Assembly: GCA_017441265.1 (NCBI GenBank)
Contig: JAFRYE010000057.1
Location: forward strand, 1-64,000
Direction: 5' to 3'
DNA length: 64,000 nucleotides
From: Lachnospiraceae bacterium
GTDB lineage: Bacteria; Bacillota; Clostridia; Lachnospirales; Lachnospiraceae
Positions 31,956-40,735 of this stretch are shown piece after piece. Both the position numbers and the translations under genes were made by a program. Positions within the stretch are counted from its first letter, which is position 1, and every line of letters begins with the position of its first letter. The notes beneath the pieces are model-generated. The model had not been told where the DNA came from, made no database searches, and saw nothing but the letters and a program-made list of their open reading frames with translations.

Positions 31956-32939
31956 TTACAGTGTCTGCAGGACGCGGATGTCCTTACCGAACAACTTGAT
32001 GTATTGGAATGTGAACAGCCGGGAGGCGATTCGGTCGCTGTAGCGCTTGCTGAGCTCGTCCATCGAGAGATTGGTCGAGACGAGGGTCGGCGCCTTGCGA
32101 AGGTCGCGCTCTTCCAGGCAGATAAACAACTGCGACGTGGTGTAGGAGTTCGGAAGCTCCGTGCCGAGGTCGTCAATGATCAGCAGATCGCAGTCGAGGA
32201 TGGTGTCGAAGTCCATCGAGGCCTGCTGGCTGCTCTCCTTGTCGCCGAAGCGGTAATGCTCGAAGATCTCGAAGAGACGGAAGGCGGAGAGGTACAAAAC
32301 CGTGTATCCGCGCGAGAGCAGTTCGCCGGCGATGCAGTTGGTGAGGAACGTCTTGCCGACGCCGGTGTTGCCGTTCAGCAGAAGGTTCCGGTAGGATTTG
32401 CCGAAGTTGTCGACGAAGGCGTGCGCGTCACGGAGCGCCTCCGCGGCAATCTCCCGGTAGGTCTTGCCGGTGGATTTGTCGGTTGAGATGGCGGAGTAGG
32501 AATCCAGACGGAAGGTCCGGAAGTTTTCCTTCGCCAGCTTTTCGCGGCGGCCGTCGTCCATGTAAAAGCGCTCGATCACCGTGCGGCGGAAGCAGATGCA
32601 GGCCTTGCCGTCGACGCTGCCCGTGTCTTTGCACAGAGGGCAGGTGTAATGCGGCTCGAGGTAATCTGCCGGATAGCCCGAACTTTGCAGAATCTGCTGC
32701 TTGCGGGCGATCAGCCAATCGTTGGTGCGGTTGAGCGCGTCCAGTGATGCGGAATTGCCCTCCAGAGCCAGTTTCGCGGCCTGAACGGAGCCGTGGATCA
32801 ACTGGTCGTCGATCTCCGCGAGGGTGGGAATCTTCTTGTAAAGTTCGATTTTCCGAAGTTCCCGCGCACGGTCGGCAGCGAGCCGGCGTGCTTCGTATTC
32901 CCGAAGAATACTTTGATATTCGGAAGAGGAAAGTCCCAT
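31956..32939 (-). CDS. DnaI/DnaC-like helicase-loader ATPase
   Basis: A 327-residue AAA+ protein. A coiled N-terminal part (about 1-90) should contact the replicative helicase. A Cys4-type zinc site (CPLCKDTGSVDGKACICF, about 98-116) is followed by the AAA+ core with Walker A GNTGVGKT (near 190), Walker B LLIIDDLGTE (near 250) and sensor-like LVSTNLSMDELSKRYSDRIASRL. This is the architecture of B. subtilis DnaI and phage-type DnaC loaders. ATG 32939 follows GGAGGTTATCAAC and lies 15 nt after the DnaD-domain gene stop, so the two form a replication-restart/initiation operon. Confidence 0.93.
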   Translation of the reverse strand: MGLSSSEYQSILREYEARRLAADRARELRKIELYKKIPTLAEIDDQLIHGSVQAAKLALEGNSASLDALNRTNDWLIARKQQILQSSGYPADYLEPHYTCPLCKDTGSVDGKACICFRRTVIERFYMDDGRREKLAKENFRTFRLDSYSAISTDKSTGKTYREIAAEALRDAHAFVDNFGKSYRNLLLNGNTGVGKTFLTNCIAGELLSRGYTVLYLSAFRLFEIFEHYRFGDKESSQQASMDFDTILDCDLLIIDDLGTELPNSYTTSQLFICLEERDLRKAPTLVSTNLSMDELSKRYSDRIASRLFTFQYIKLFGKDIRVLQTL

Positions 32940-32954
32940 GTTGATAACCTCCGA

Positions 32955-34094
32955 TCAGTGACGGTTACGCATGGCAAGTTCCAGCGCCGCGTACTCTTCG
33001 TCGGTATATTCTCGTTGTGCTCCGTAGTCGGTAAATGCGTTGTTCTTTCGGGAGGCGCGCTTCTTTCCGGCCGCATCTGCAGCGGGAGCGCTCTGCGAGG
33101 CATGTTCCTCGTCCTCCCTGCGCACATCCTCTAAGGTGGTCCGGCCGGCATCGTGCCAGCTTCGTAAAATGGCATCCGCATAGCCGAAGTTCGGATTGCC
33201 GGTCTTCTTCATCGTCCGGCGGCAGGCCTCTTCAATGAGCTCGGCGGGCATCGCCCAGGTGCGGCTCCAGCGCCGTACGGTGAGGATCTCGTCCTCGCCG
33301 AGGCCTCTGCGAAACCCGAACTGCTTGCGGACGGCTTTCGCGGCGTTGTCATACCCGGTGACGTAGAGTTTGGCGTCCTCCTCGGAGATCACGCCGTTCT
33401 CGGCCCAGGTGATGGCGACTTTGCGGATAAAGCCGGCGGAGAGCTTGTTGATCTCCAGGCAATACTCGAACAGGTAAGCGACAAGATCTCGCGGGAAGCG
33501 AAGCTTGTCGTAGGCAAATAACATCAATTCGTACAGGTCGGGGCTCAGCTCCCGGTTCATCATCGCCTCGATGATCTCCGTGAGGCCCCGATACGCGGGA
33601 TCCTTCGAAAAGCGATCCTGCAGTTCGGGGGATACCCGGAAAGAGTTGGCGATGGCCTTGTAGTCGGGCTTGTCCTCGGAAACCGCCGAGACAGAAGTCT
33701 CATTTTCCGAAGAAACAGGGGCGACAGGCGTAACGGGTGCGACGGACTCGGCGAGGGGTTCGCTCTCGTCGGGCTCCTCGAACATGTCCACGAGCTCGAT
33801 GCCGGACACGCGGTCGTTGTCGTCGAAGGAAACCGTGAGCAGGCCTTTGCGTGCCCAGTATTTCAAAGCGCGGCAGATGTCCGACTCCATGCACTCGAGA
33901 CGCTCCGCCATGGCTGCGATCGAAAAATCAGCCGGATCGCGGCGATCCGGGTTGCTTCCGGTGTAATGCCGGAGCAGGTACAGATAGACGCGCAGATAGG
34001 AAGCTTCCGCGCCGAGCATGTAGCGATCGATAAAGCAGTTGGGAACGGCCGTTCCGGAACGCTTCTTCTTCGATTTCATGCTGATGATACACAT
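32955..34094 (-). CDS. DnaD-domain replication initiation protein (DnaB/DnaD family)
   Basis: A 379-residue cytoplasmic protein. The N-terminal winged-helix region (about 15-100; CFIDRYMLGAEASYLRVYLYLLRHYTG and SIAAMAERLECMESDICRALKYWARKGLLTV) is followed by an acidic linker. The DnaD/DnaB-II domain (about 210-330) has LYELMLFAYDKLRFPRDLVAYLFEYCLEINKLSAGFIRKVAITWAENGV, then RRWSRTWAMPAELIEEACRRT. The C-terminus is basic and ends in a second small helical stretch (FTDYGAQREYTDEEYAALE). It pairs with the downstream loader ATPase, as dnaB-dnaI do in Bacillus. ATG 34094 is favoured by AAAGGAGAG; ATG 34079 is an alternative. Confidence 0.92.
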   Translation of the reverse strand: MCIISMKSKKKRSGTAVPNCFIDRYMLGAEASYLRVYLYLLRHYTGSNPDRRDPADFSIAAMAERLECMESDICRALKYWARKGLLTVSFDDNDRVSGIELVDMFEEPDESEPLAESVAPVTPVAPVSSENETSVSAVSEDKPDYKAIANSFRVSPELQDRFSKDPAYRGLTEIIEAMMNRELSPDLYELMLFAYDKLRFPRDLVAYLFEYCLEINKLSAGFIRKVAITWAENGVISEEDAKLYVTGYDNAAKAVRKQFGFRRGLGEDEILTVRRWSRTWAMPAELIEEACRRTMKKTGNPNFGYADAILRSWHDAGRTTLEDVRREDEEHASQSAPAADAAGKKRASRKNNAFTDYGAQREYTDEEYAALELAMRNRH

Positions 34095-34236
34095 ACGCCG
34101 GCCGCTCTCCTTTCCCTTTGTTTCACTCTCTCACGCACGCCCTTTCGGACCGTGCGAAGCCCATTATAACGAATTCAAAAGGGATTGTAAATAGCTAAAC
34201 CGACAGTCGAAAACGGTAGAATTCCGTTTCGGATAA

Positions 34237-34400
34237 CGTGGATAAAGTGGATAACTTTTGCGCCGGGTTTCGGGGCAGGAAGCGCGAAAGCACGCTGCGG
34301 CGGGCATTTTCCGAAGAGCGGCGCCGCGGGATAAGTTATCACAAAATTGAAAATATCCACAGCCGGAAATTCACGTTCCGACTGTGGATAAAGTGGATAA
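34237..34400. promoter_or_regulatory. DnaA-box cluster upstream of the dnaD-dnaI operon
   Basis: Six 9-mers at or near the DnaA consensus TTATCCACA occur within 164 bp. On the minus strand: 34237-34245 (TTATCCACG), 34246-34254 (TTATCCACT), 34383-34391 (TTATCCACA, exact) and 34392-34400 (TTATCCACT). On the plus strand: 34336-34344 (TTATCACAA) and 34353-34361 (ATATCCACA). The two outer pairs are the same 9-bp-spaced doublet. The gap between dnaD and murC (34095-34400) holds no gene. DnaA-controlled expression or a titration site is inferred. Confidence 0.75.
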
Positions 34401-35819
34401 CTATTCTTTGAGGTACGCAGTGCCCACATTTACGATATCTCCGGCACCCATGGTTATCAACAAATCGCCGTTCACACAATTTTTTTTCAAAAACCCGACG
34501 ATTTCGTCGAAACTCGGAAAATAATACGCCTCGACGCCCTTGGCGATCAGATCGTCGCGCAGATCCGCAGAGGAGATCGTGCCGTCGTTGACCTCGCGGG
34601 CAGCGTAGATGTCGGCCATGACAACCTTGTCTGCTAAGGAGAGAGCCTCGACAAACTCTTTGCGGAGTAATTTGGCGCGGGTGTAGGTGTGCGGCTGGAA
34701 AACGCACCACACGGACTTGTGCTCACAATCCTGCGCAGCCTTGAGCGTTGCTTTGATCTCGGTAGGATGATGTGCGTAATCGTCGACGACTCTCACGCCG
34801 TCCCTGTAACCCTTCGTCTCGAAGCGGCGGTGCGTTCCCTTGAACGCGAGAAGAGCCTTCTTCATCGACTCCGGATCGACGCCGAGACCGTACGCTTCTG
34901 CGATTGCGGCAAGGCTGTTTGAGACATTGTGTTCGCCGGGAACCGAAAGTTTGATGCGGCCGGCGTTGACACCGCGGATGTACAGATCGTAAGACGGGAA
35001 CCCGTCCCCGTCGAAAGTGATATCGGAAGCGCAGAAGTCGTAGGGGGCGGACTTAGGATCCATGCCTTCGCGGCAAATGCCGTAGGTCGAGATCTGCAGG
35101 TCTTTGATGTTGCTCAGGAATGCGTCCAGATCCGGCAGTTCGCCGTTGATGATGAGGCGGCCGCCCTCCGGCAGACGCTCCGCGAAGAGGCGGAACGAGT
35201 GGCGGATGTCGAAAATGTCCTTGAAGAAATCAAGGTGGTCTGCGTCAATATTCAAAATACAGATGTCGGTCGGATAGAATTTGAGGAAACTGTTTGTGTA
35301 TTCGCACGCCTCGAAGAGGAAGCGATCGGATCTGCCGATGCGGATGTTTCCGTTGATCGCGTCGAGCTTGCCGCCGAGGGATACCGTGGGATCGAGGCCG
35401 GCTTCGATCAGCATCATGGCGAGCATGGACGTTGTGGTCGTCTTTCCGTGGGTTCCGGAAACGCCGATGGCGACGGGGAACTTGCGGGAGATCTGACCGA
35501 GAAGATCGGCGCGGTCCACAAGTTCGATGCCCAGTTCAACGCAGGCTGCGTACTCCGGATTGTCCTTGTGGATGGCGGCCGTATAGACGGCGTAGTCGAT
35601 TCCGTTTTTGATTGCTTCTACAATATTGTCACGACACTGGCCGATGTTCACGGGTACACCGATGGACTGCAGGTGCTCGGTGATGTCCGATGCCGAACGA
35701 TCCGAACCGCTGATGGTAAAGCCCTTCGAGTGCAAAAGCTCCGCGATACCGCTCATGCTGATGCCGCCGATTCCTATAAAATAAAGATGCACAGGATGTT
35801 GATAATCCAGTTCGAACAT
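34401..35819 (-). CDS. murC: UDP-N-acetylmuramate--L-alanine ligase
   Basis: Adds L-Ala to UDP-MurNAc, the first peptide step of cytoplasmic peptidoglycan precursor synthesis. The 472-residue length is normal. Seen: N-terminal Rossmann part FIGIGGISMSGIAELLHSKGFTISGSD, ATP loop GVSGTHGKTTTTSM (near 118-131), central FLFEACEYTNSFLKFYPTDICILNIDADHLD, HNVSNSLAAIA, and C-terminal RRFETKG, VVDDYAHHPTEI and FQPHTYTR. ATG 35819 follows CGGAGGATTATCA. The stop codon touches the DnaA-box cluster. It is not in a dcw-like cluster here. Confidence 0.97.
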   Translation of the reverse strand: MFELDYQHPVHLYFIGIGGISMSGIAELLHSKGFTISGSDRSASDITEHLQSIGVPVNIGQCRDNIVEAIKNGIDYAVYTAAIHKDNPEYAACVELGIELVDRADLLGQISRKFPVAIGVSGTHGKTTTTSMLAMMLIEAGLDPTVSLGGKLDAINGNIRIGRSDRFLFEACEYTNSFLKFYPTDICILNIDADHLDFFKDIFDIRHSFRLFAERLPEGGRLIINGELPDLDAFLSNIKDLQISTYGICREGMDPKSAPYDFCASDITFDGDGFPSYDLYIRGVNAGRIKLSVPGEHNVSNSLAAIAEAYGLGVDPESMKKALLAFKGTHRRFETKGYRDGVRVVDDYAHHPTEIKATLKAAQDCEHKSVWCVFQPHTYTRAKLLRKEFVEALSLADKVVMADIYAAREVNDGTISSADLRDDLIAKGVEAYYFPSFDEIVGFLKKNCVNGDLLITMGAGDIVNVGTAYLKE

Positions 35820-36014
35820 TGATAATCCTCCGATGCGGGAATATGATTAACCCCAATCATCATAGCATGTTTTGCGAAAAAAACAATCCTAACTTCGCTA
35901 TCGCGGGAGAGAATGCGGAAAAAAGTGTCATATTTTCCGTAACGCCCGGAAAACCCTCGTCATTTTTCACAGAAAACAACCACAAAAGCGGTTCCTTTTT
36001 AAGCATTCTTGTGG

Positions 36015-36067
36015 TAGAATAGACCATTATAAGAGGAGGGGAGATTCTGCCCTTTCGCGAAATCTCC
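36015..36067 (+). promoter_or_regulatory. glgC leader: -10 element and hairpin before the ribosome site
   Basis: TAGAAT (36015-36020) is a likely -10; no good -35 is visible. GGAGATT (36040-36046) pairs with AATCTCC (36061-36067), ending 3 nt before the GGAGG ribosome site, so it could affect translation. Upstream in the same 263-nt gap, CGGAAAA (35916-35922) and TTTTCCG (35933-35939) form another small inverted repeat. No gene is seen there. Confidence 0.45.
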
Positions 36068-36082
36068 AGAGGAGGTGGGAAC

Positions 36083-37357
36083 TTGATTAAGAAAGAAATG
36101 ATCGCCATGCTTCTTGCAGGCGGGCAGGGGTCGCGTCTCGGCGTCCTCACGCAGAGCGTCGCTAAGCCCGCGGTGGGCTTCGGCGGCAAATACCGAATCA
36201 TTGATTTTCCGCTGAGTAACTGCATCAACTCCGGCGTCGATACCGTCGGTGTGCTGACGCAGTATCAGCCTTTGCGGTTGAATACCCACATCGGGATCGG
36301 CATTCCGTGGGACCTTGACCGTAATATCGGCGGCGTCTCGATACTTCCGCCGTACGAGAAGAGCACCAACGCAGAGTGGTACACAGGTACGGCGAACGCG
36401 ATCTACCAGAACCTTCGGTTTATGGAGTACTATAACCCGGAGTACGTTCTGGTGCTGGGCGGCGACCACATTTACAAGATGGACTACGAGGAGATGCTCG
36501 ATTTCCATAAGAGAAACAACGCGGACGTGACGCTGGCGACCATTCCCGTTCCGTGGGAAGAGGCGAGCCGGTTCGGCGTCGTCATCACCGACGACGAGAT
36601 GCGCATCCGCGAGTTCGAGGAGAAACCGGCGAACCCGAGAAGCAACTTAGCGTCCATGGGTATCTACATCTTCACGTGGAAGGTGCTCCGCGAGGCGCTG
36701 ATCACGCTGTCCGAGCAGGAGGGCTGCGACTTCGGTAAGCATATCATCCCGTATTGCCATAACCGCGGCGACCGTGTCTTCGCGTTCGAGTTCAACGGCT
36801 ACTGGAGAGACGTCGGAACGCTCGGTTCGTACTGGGCGGCGAACATGGAGCTCATCGACATCGTGCCGGTATTTGATCTCTACGACGAGTACTGGAAGAT
36901 CTACACGAAGAGCGATATGATCCGGCCGCAGTACATTGCGGATAAGACGAAGATCAACCGCGCCATCATCGGCGAGGGCACCGAGGTCTACGGCGAGATT
37001 CACAACTCCGTCATCGGCGAGGGCGTGACCATCGGCGAGGGTGCCGTGGTGCGCGACTCCATCCTCATGAAGGGGACGGTTGTCGGCAAGGGCACCTACA
37101 TCGAGAAGGCTATCGTAGCGGAAAATGTTGTCATCGGCGATAACTGCAAGATCGGCGTCGGCGAGGAGGTGCCCAACACCTGGAAGCCGCACATCTACAG
37201 CGAAGGCCTGGTGACCATCGGCGAGGATTCCGTGATCCCTTCGGGCGTGCGGATCGGCAAGAACACCGTCATTCTCGGCGGAACGTGTGAGGACGACTAC
37301 AAAAACGGCGCGCTCGAAAGCGGCGAGAGCTTGATAAAGGCAGGTGACGAAGCATGA
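36083..37357 (+). CDS. glgC: Glucose-1-phosphate adenylyltransferase, catalytic subunit
   Basis: Makes ADP-glucose for glycogen. 424 residues, starting with TTG (36083) 7 nt after GGAGG; the translated [20 protein letters not shown] matches the family N-terminus, so this start is preferred over ATG 36098. Motifs: nucleotide loop [70 protein letters not shown] and [19 protein letters not shown] left-handed beta-helix of hexapeptide repeats closes the C-terminus (about 290-400). Its stop overlaps the glgD start (ATGA), forming the usual Firmicute GlgC-GlgD heteromer. Confidence 0.97.
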   Translation: MIKKEMIAMLLAGGQGSRLGVLTQSVAKPAVGFGGKYRIIDFPLSNCINSGVDTVGVLTQYQPLRLNTHIGIGIPWDLDRNIGGVSILPPYEKSTNAEWYTGTANAIYQNLRFMEYYNPEYVLVLGGDHIYKMDYEEMLDFHKRNNADVTLATIPVPWEEASRFGVVITDDEMRIREFEEKPANPRSNLASMGIYIFTWKVLREALITLSEQEGCDFGKHIIPYCHNRGDRVFAFEFNGYWRDVGTLGSYWAANMELIDIVPVFDLYDEYWKIYTKSDMIRPQYIADKTKINRAIIGEGTEVYGEIHNSVIGEGVTIGEGAVVRDSILMKGTVVGKGTYIEKAIVAENVVIGDNCKIGVGEEVPNTWKPHIYSEGLVTIGEDSVIPSGVRIGKNTVILGGTCEDDYKNGALESGESLIKAGDEA

Positions 37358-38475
37358 AAGCAATCGGTATTATCTTGGCCGGCGGCAACTCGAGCCGTAT
37401 GCAGGAACTGACCAGCCGGCGCGCAATTGCGGCGATGCCCGTCGCGGGAAGCTACAGAAGCATTGATTTTTCGCTGTCGAACATGACCAACTCGCACATC
37501 CAGAAGGTTGCGGTGCTGACGCAGTACAGCTCGCGCTCGCTGCATGAGCATCTGAACTCCTCCAAATGGTGGGATTTCGGCCGCAAGCAGGGCGGTCTGT
37601 ACCTCTTTGCACCGACCATCACGCAGGAGAACGGTTTCTGGTATCGCGGCACGGCTGACGCCATGTATCAAAACCTGGATTTCCTGCGCAACAGCCACGA
37701 ACCTTACGTGGTGATCGCATCCGGCGACGGCATTTACAAACTCGACTACAACAAAGTGATCAACAGCCACATCGACACGCAGGCGGACATTACCGTCGTC
37801 GTGACGAGCCTGCCCGAGGGGCGCGACAACTCCCGCTTCGGCACGGTTACGGTGGACAGTGAGAATCGCATCATCGAGTTCGAGGAGAAGCCGCTCCAGT
37901 CGGACAACCGGCTCGTGTCCACGGGCATTTACGTGATCCGCAGACGTCTCCTGATCGAGCTTCTGGAGCGCTGCATCGCGGACAACAACTTTGATTTCGT
38001 GCGCGGCGTGCTGATGCGCTACAAGGGCAGCAAGCGGATCTGCGCATACGAGATGGAGGGCTACTGGAGCAACATCGCGACGGTGGAGGATTATTTCCGG
38101 ACAAACATGGATTTCCTCAACCGCGATATCCGCGACTACTTCTTCCGCCAGTATCCGGACATCTACTCCAAGGTGGATGACCTTCCGCCCGCAAAATACA
38201 ACCCCGACGCTGTGGTTCGCAACAGCCTGATCGCATCCGGCTGTATCGTCAACGGTGTTGTGGAGAACTCCGTTCTGTTCAAGAAAGTATATGTGGGCAA
38301 CAACGTAACCATCCGCAATTCCATCATTTTGAACGACGTACATATTTGTGACAATACGTATATTGAGAATTGTATCGTAGAGAGCCGTGACACGATCCAT
38401 TCCGACCGCCGCCTTGTGGGTGAGGGAAAGATCCTGATCGTGGACGAGAAGGCCAACCGGTACGAATTGGGCTGA
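37354..38475 (+). CDS. glgD: Glucose-1-phosphate adenylyltransferase subunit GlgD
   Basis: A 373-residue paralogue of GlgC that acts as the regulatory partner in Firmicutes. It keeps the fold ([77 protein letters not shown]) but has [12 protein letters not shown] instead of the catalytic loop, and a shorter C-terminal hexapeptide helix. Start ATG 37354 overlaps the glgC stop by 4 nt. Only 37 nt separate it from a secreted LRR/InlB gene, with no terminator between them. Confidence 0.96.
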   Translation: MKAIGIILAGGNSSRMQELTSRRAIAAMPVAGSYRSIDFSLSNMTNSHIQKVAVLTQYSSRSLHEHLNSSKWWDFGRKQGGLYLFAPTITQENGFWYRGTADAMYQNLDFLRNSHEPYVVIASGDGIYKLDYNKVINSHIDTQADITVVVTSLPEGRDNSRFGTVTVDSENRIIEFEEKPLQSDNRLVSTGIYVIRRRLLIELLERCIADNNFDFVRGVLMRYKGSKRICAYEMEGYWSNIATVEDYFRTNMDFLNRDIRDYFFRQYPDIYSKVDDLPPAKYNPDAVVRNSLIASGCIVNGVVENSVLFKKVYVGNNVTIRNSIILNDVHICDNTYIENCIVESRDTIHSDRRLVGEGKILIVDEKANRYELG

Positions 38476-38512
38476 CGGCCGAAAACGTATGTGTCCGACA
38501 GAAAGGACAACT

Positions 38513-40603
38513 ATGAATAAAAAATCCCTCACGACCGTTATTTTGACCTGTTTGCTCGTGATCTTCCTCGGGGCGGGCTTGGCGTGCCGGCCGGCGTCCG
38601 CGGAGGAAGAGTCAGTTGATATCAATGCCACATTTTCCGATTCGGGAGTTCGCGCCGCTTTGAGTGCGTTTGACAACAACCAGGACGGAAAATTAGACAA
38701 TACCGAGATTGGGAAAATAAAAGTTCTCAGTCTTGACAACAAGACCATCACCAGTTGGAACGGATTCGAAAAACTGACGGCAGTGACGAATCTCAGCTGC
38801 AGAAACTGTAAACTCACGTCGATAGATCTGTCAAAGTTTCCGAATCTCAATTGGCTGTCCTGCAGCAACAATTCCATAGCGAAACTGGATCTTACCAAGG
38901 TGCCCGGTCTGATCGAGCTCGAGTGCAAGAACAACAAGCTGACGTCGCTGTCGCTCACAAGCGTTCCGAACCTTGTGGTACTTGATTGCAGCGGCAACAT
39001 GATCCCGTCGCTTTCGCTGGCGGCCAACCCGGGGATCACGTCGATCCGGTGCAGTGACAACAGGATCACGACGCTGACGATCGGGACGGCTCCGAAACTT
39101 ACGGAAGTGATCTGCGACGGCAACCGCATCTCGAGCCTGTCGCTCTCCGGCTGCACGGCGCTCACAACGCTGAACTGCACCAACAACCGTCTGACGAGCC
39201 TTTCGCTGAATGCGAACACCGCGATCACCCAGCTTTGGTGCCGTCAGAATAAGCTTTCCTCGCTGAATGTTTCCGCCTTGTCGGAACTGACCCTGCTGGA
39301 CTGCGGATGGAACCGTCTGACCTCGCTTTCGCTGAATGCGAATACGAAATTGCATGATCTGTATTGCGACGGCAACCGCCTTGCTTCACTCAGCGTGGAT
39401 TCGTTACAGAATCTTTATACGCTGCGGGCGGAAAATAACCGTCTGACGGCAATCGATGTATCTTCGGCATCAAAGTTGAACGATATCGCAATCTGGGGCA
39501 ATCCCATGGGAATGCTCGACATGGATTTCGAAAGTGCTATTGCCGGTTCTGTGTGTGATGGCGATGCCTATGAGGATATCGATTATTCGTACGGAACGTT
39601 GAGTGCGCAGTCGATTTCGATTCCGCTTAGATTTTGGTACGCGGAGAATGCTGACGGAGATTTCTGCAATTATGTGGACGATCCCGCTCGTTATGCGAGC
39701 GTCATCTACATGGCGGATCAGGATGCGAGCAATTATCCGAAGAATGCCACGTATAAGTCGAAGGGCTCGGTTTATACGGTGCCCGTGACAACCGTATCCC
39801 GCCCGGGATATTGGTTCATGGGGTGGTCGGACATCGTCAACTCCACGGAAGTCCTGTATAAGAGCAACAGCAAGATCACATTGGACTGCACGAAGATGCT
39901 GTTCCCGGTGTGGAAGCTTCGTGATTACAAGATCACGTATCATCTGGACGGCGGAACGAACAACACCGCCAACCCGGCGAAATACACGGTTGAGAGTCCT
40001 GCGATCTACCTGAAGGAGCCCACGAAGCCGGGATACCGGTTCGTCGGCTGGTACACGGACAGCGCTTGCACGAAGAAGTCGAGCGGTATCTCCTCGGGAT
40101 CCATCAAGGATCGTGAGTTCTGGGCAAAATTCGAGCCCCTCTCGAATGTCCTGCTCTCCTTCGATCTGAACGGCGGAACCTCCGGCGCGCCTGCGGCAGT
40201 GCCCGCAAATGCCGACGGTACCGTGACGGTGCCGAAGTCGTCGCCGGTTCGTGAGAACTACTATTTCATGGGATGGCAGAATCCGACGACCGGCAAAACG
40301 TACAAGACCGGCGATACGCTCACCATCACCGCAAGCCTGACACTGAAAGCAACCTGGCAGGCGAAGAAGTTCAAACTGATCTTCGACATTAACGGAGGCG
40401 ATTCCGGAGCGCCGGCAGCCATCTCGGCAGCGGTCGGCAGCACGGTGACGGTTCCGAAGTGTCCGAGCATTTCCCGCGCCGGATACTATTTCATGGGATG
40501 GGCGGACAGCGCTACGGCGACCACCGCTCAGTACAAGTCCGGGGCTCAGTTCGTTATGGAGGCAAGCAACAGGACGTTGTACGCAGTTTGGAAGAAAAAA
40601 TAA
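38513..40603 (+). CDS. Secreted LRR protein with EF-hand-like loop and InlB repeats (1 of 6)
   Basis: 696 residues. Signal peptide (about 1-30), EF-hand-like loop DNNQDGKLDNTE (about 54-65), then about 12 leucine-rich repeats of about 21 residues with the pattern LxxLxCxxNxLTSLxL (about 80-330). A divergent module follows (about 345-470; GYWFMGW, LFPVWK), then a more MucBP/InlB-like repeat (GYRFVGWYTDSACTKKS) and two standard InlB repeats ending LYAVWKKK. It is the most divergent member of the array: it lacks the NFPD-x-x-FR motif after the signal. ATG 38513 follows AGAAAGGACAACT. It is probably cotranscribed with glgCD. No cell-wall anchor is visible. Confidence 0.87.
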   Translation: MNKKSLTTVILTCLLVIFLGAGLACRPASAEEESVDINATFSDSGVRAALSAFDNNQDGKLDNTEIGKIKVLSLDNKTITSWNGFEKLTAVTNLSCRNCKLTSIDLSKFPNLNWLSCSNNSIAKLDLTKVPGLIELECKNNKLTSLSLTSVPNLVVLDCSGNMIPSLSLAANPGITSIRCSDNRITTLTIGTAPKLTEVICDGNRISSLSLSGCTALTTLNCTNNRLTSLSLNANTAITQLWCRQNKLSSLNVSALSELTLLDCGWNRLTSLSLNANTKLHDLYCDGNRLASLSVDSLQNLYTLRAENNRLTAIDVSSASKLNDIAIWGNPMGMLDMDFESAIAGSVCDGDAYEDIDYSYGTLSAQSISIPLRFWYAENADGDFCNYVDDPARYASVIYMADQDASNYPKNATYKSKGSVYTVPVTTVSRPGYWFMGWSDIVNSTEVLYKSNSKITLDCTKMLFPVWKLRDYKITYHLDGGTNNTANPAKYTVESPAIYLKEPTKPGYRFVGWYTDSACTKKSSGISSGSIKDREFWAKFEPLSNVLLSFDLNGGTSGAPAAVPANADGTVTVPKSSPVRENYYFMGWQNPTTGKTYKTGDTLTITASLTLKATWQAKKFKLIFDINGGDSGAPAAISAAVGSTVTVPKCPSISRAGYYFMGWADSATATTAQYKSGAQFVMEASNRTLYAVWKKK

Positions 40604-40626
40604 ATACCGGGAACGGTATACGGGAC

Positions 40627-40658
40627 GGCTGCAGAAAAATCTGCGGCCGCTCTTTTTT
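40627..40658 (+). terminator. Terminator after LRR gene 1
   Basis: GGCTGCAGA (40627-40635), AAAA, TCTGCGGCC (40640-40648), GCTC, then six T. Confidence 0.9.
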
Positions 40659-40662
40659 GCGG

Positions 40663-40691
40663 TTGTATTTTTATTCCGAAATTGATACAAT
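40663..40691 (+). promoter_or_regulatory. Promoter of LRR gene 2
   Basis: TTGTAT (40663-40668), 17 nt, TACAAT (40686-40691). The spacer TTATTCCGAAATTGA aligns with the spacers of the LRR gene 3 and 4 promoters. Confidence 0.8.
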
Positions 40692-40735
40692 AGTTTAAAG
40701 CGCTTCAAATTCGCGCTGGGAATAAGGAGGGTAGA

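Noticed and set aside
34237..34400. Chromosomal or plasmid replication origin
   Set aside because: DnaA-like boxes are clustered, but dnaA, dnaN, rpmH and a clear AT-rich unwinding element are absent; a regulatory or titration cluster is more economical.
37297..39228. 643-codon minus-strand open frame across glgD and LRR gene 1
   Set aside because: Antisense shadow of two well-supported genes; the translation matches no family, and the length follows from high G+C codon bias.
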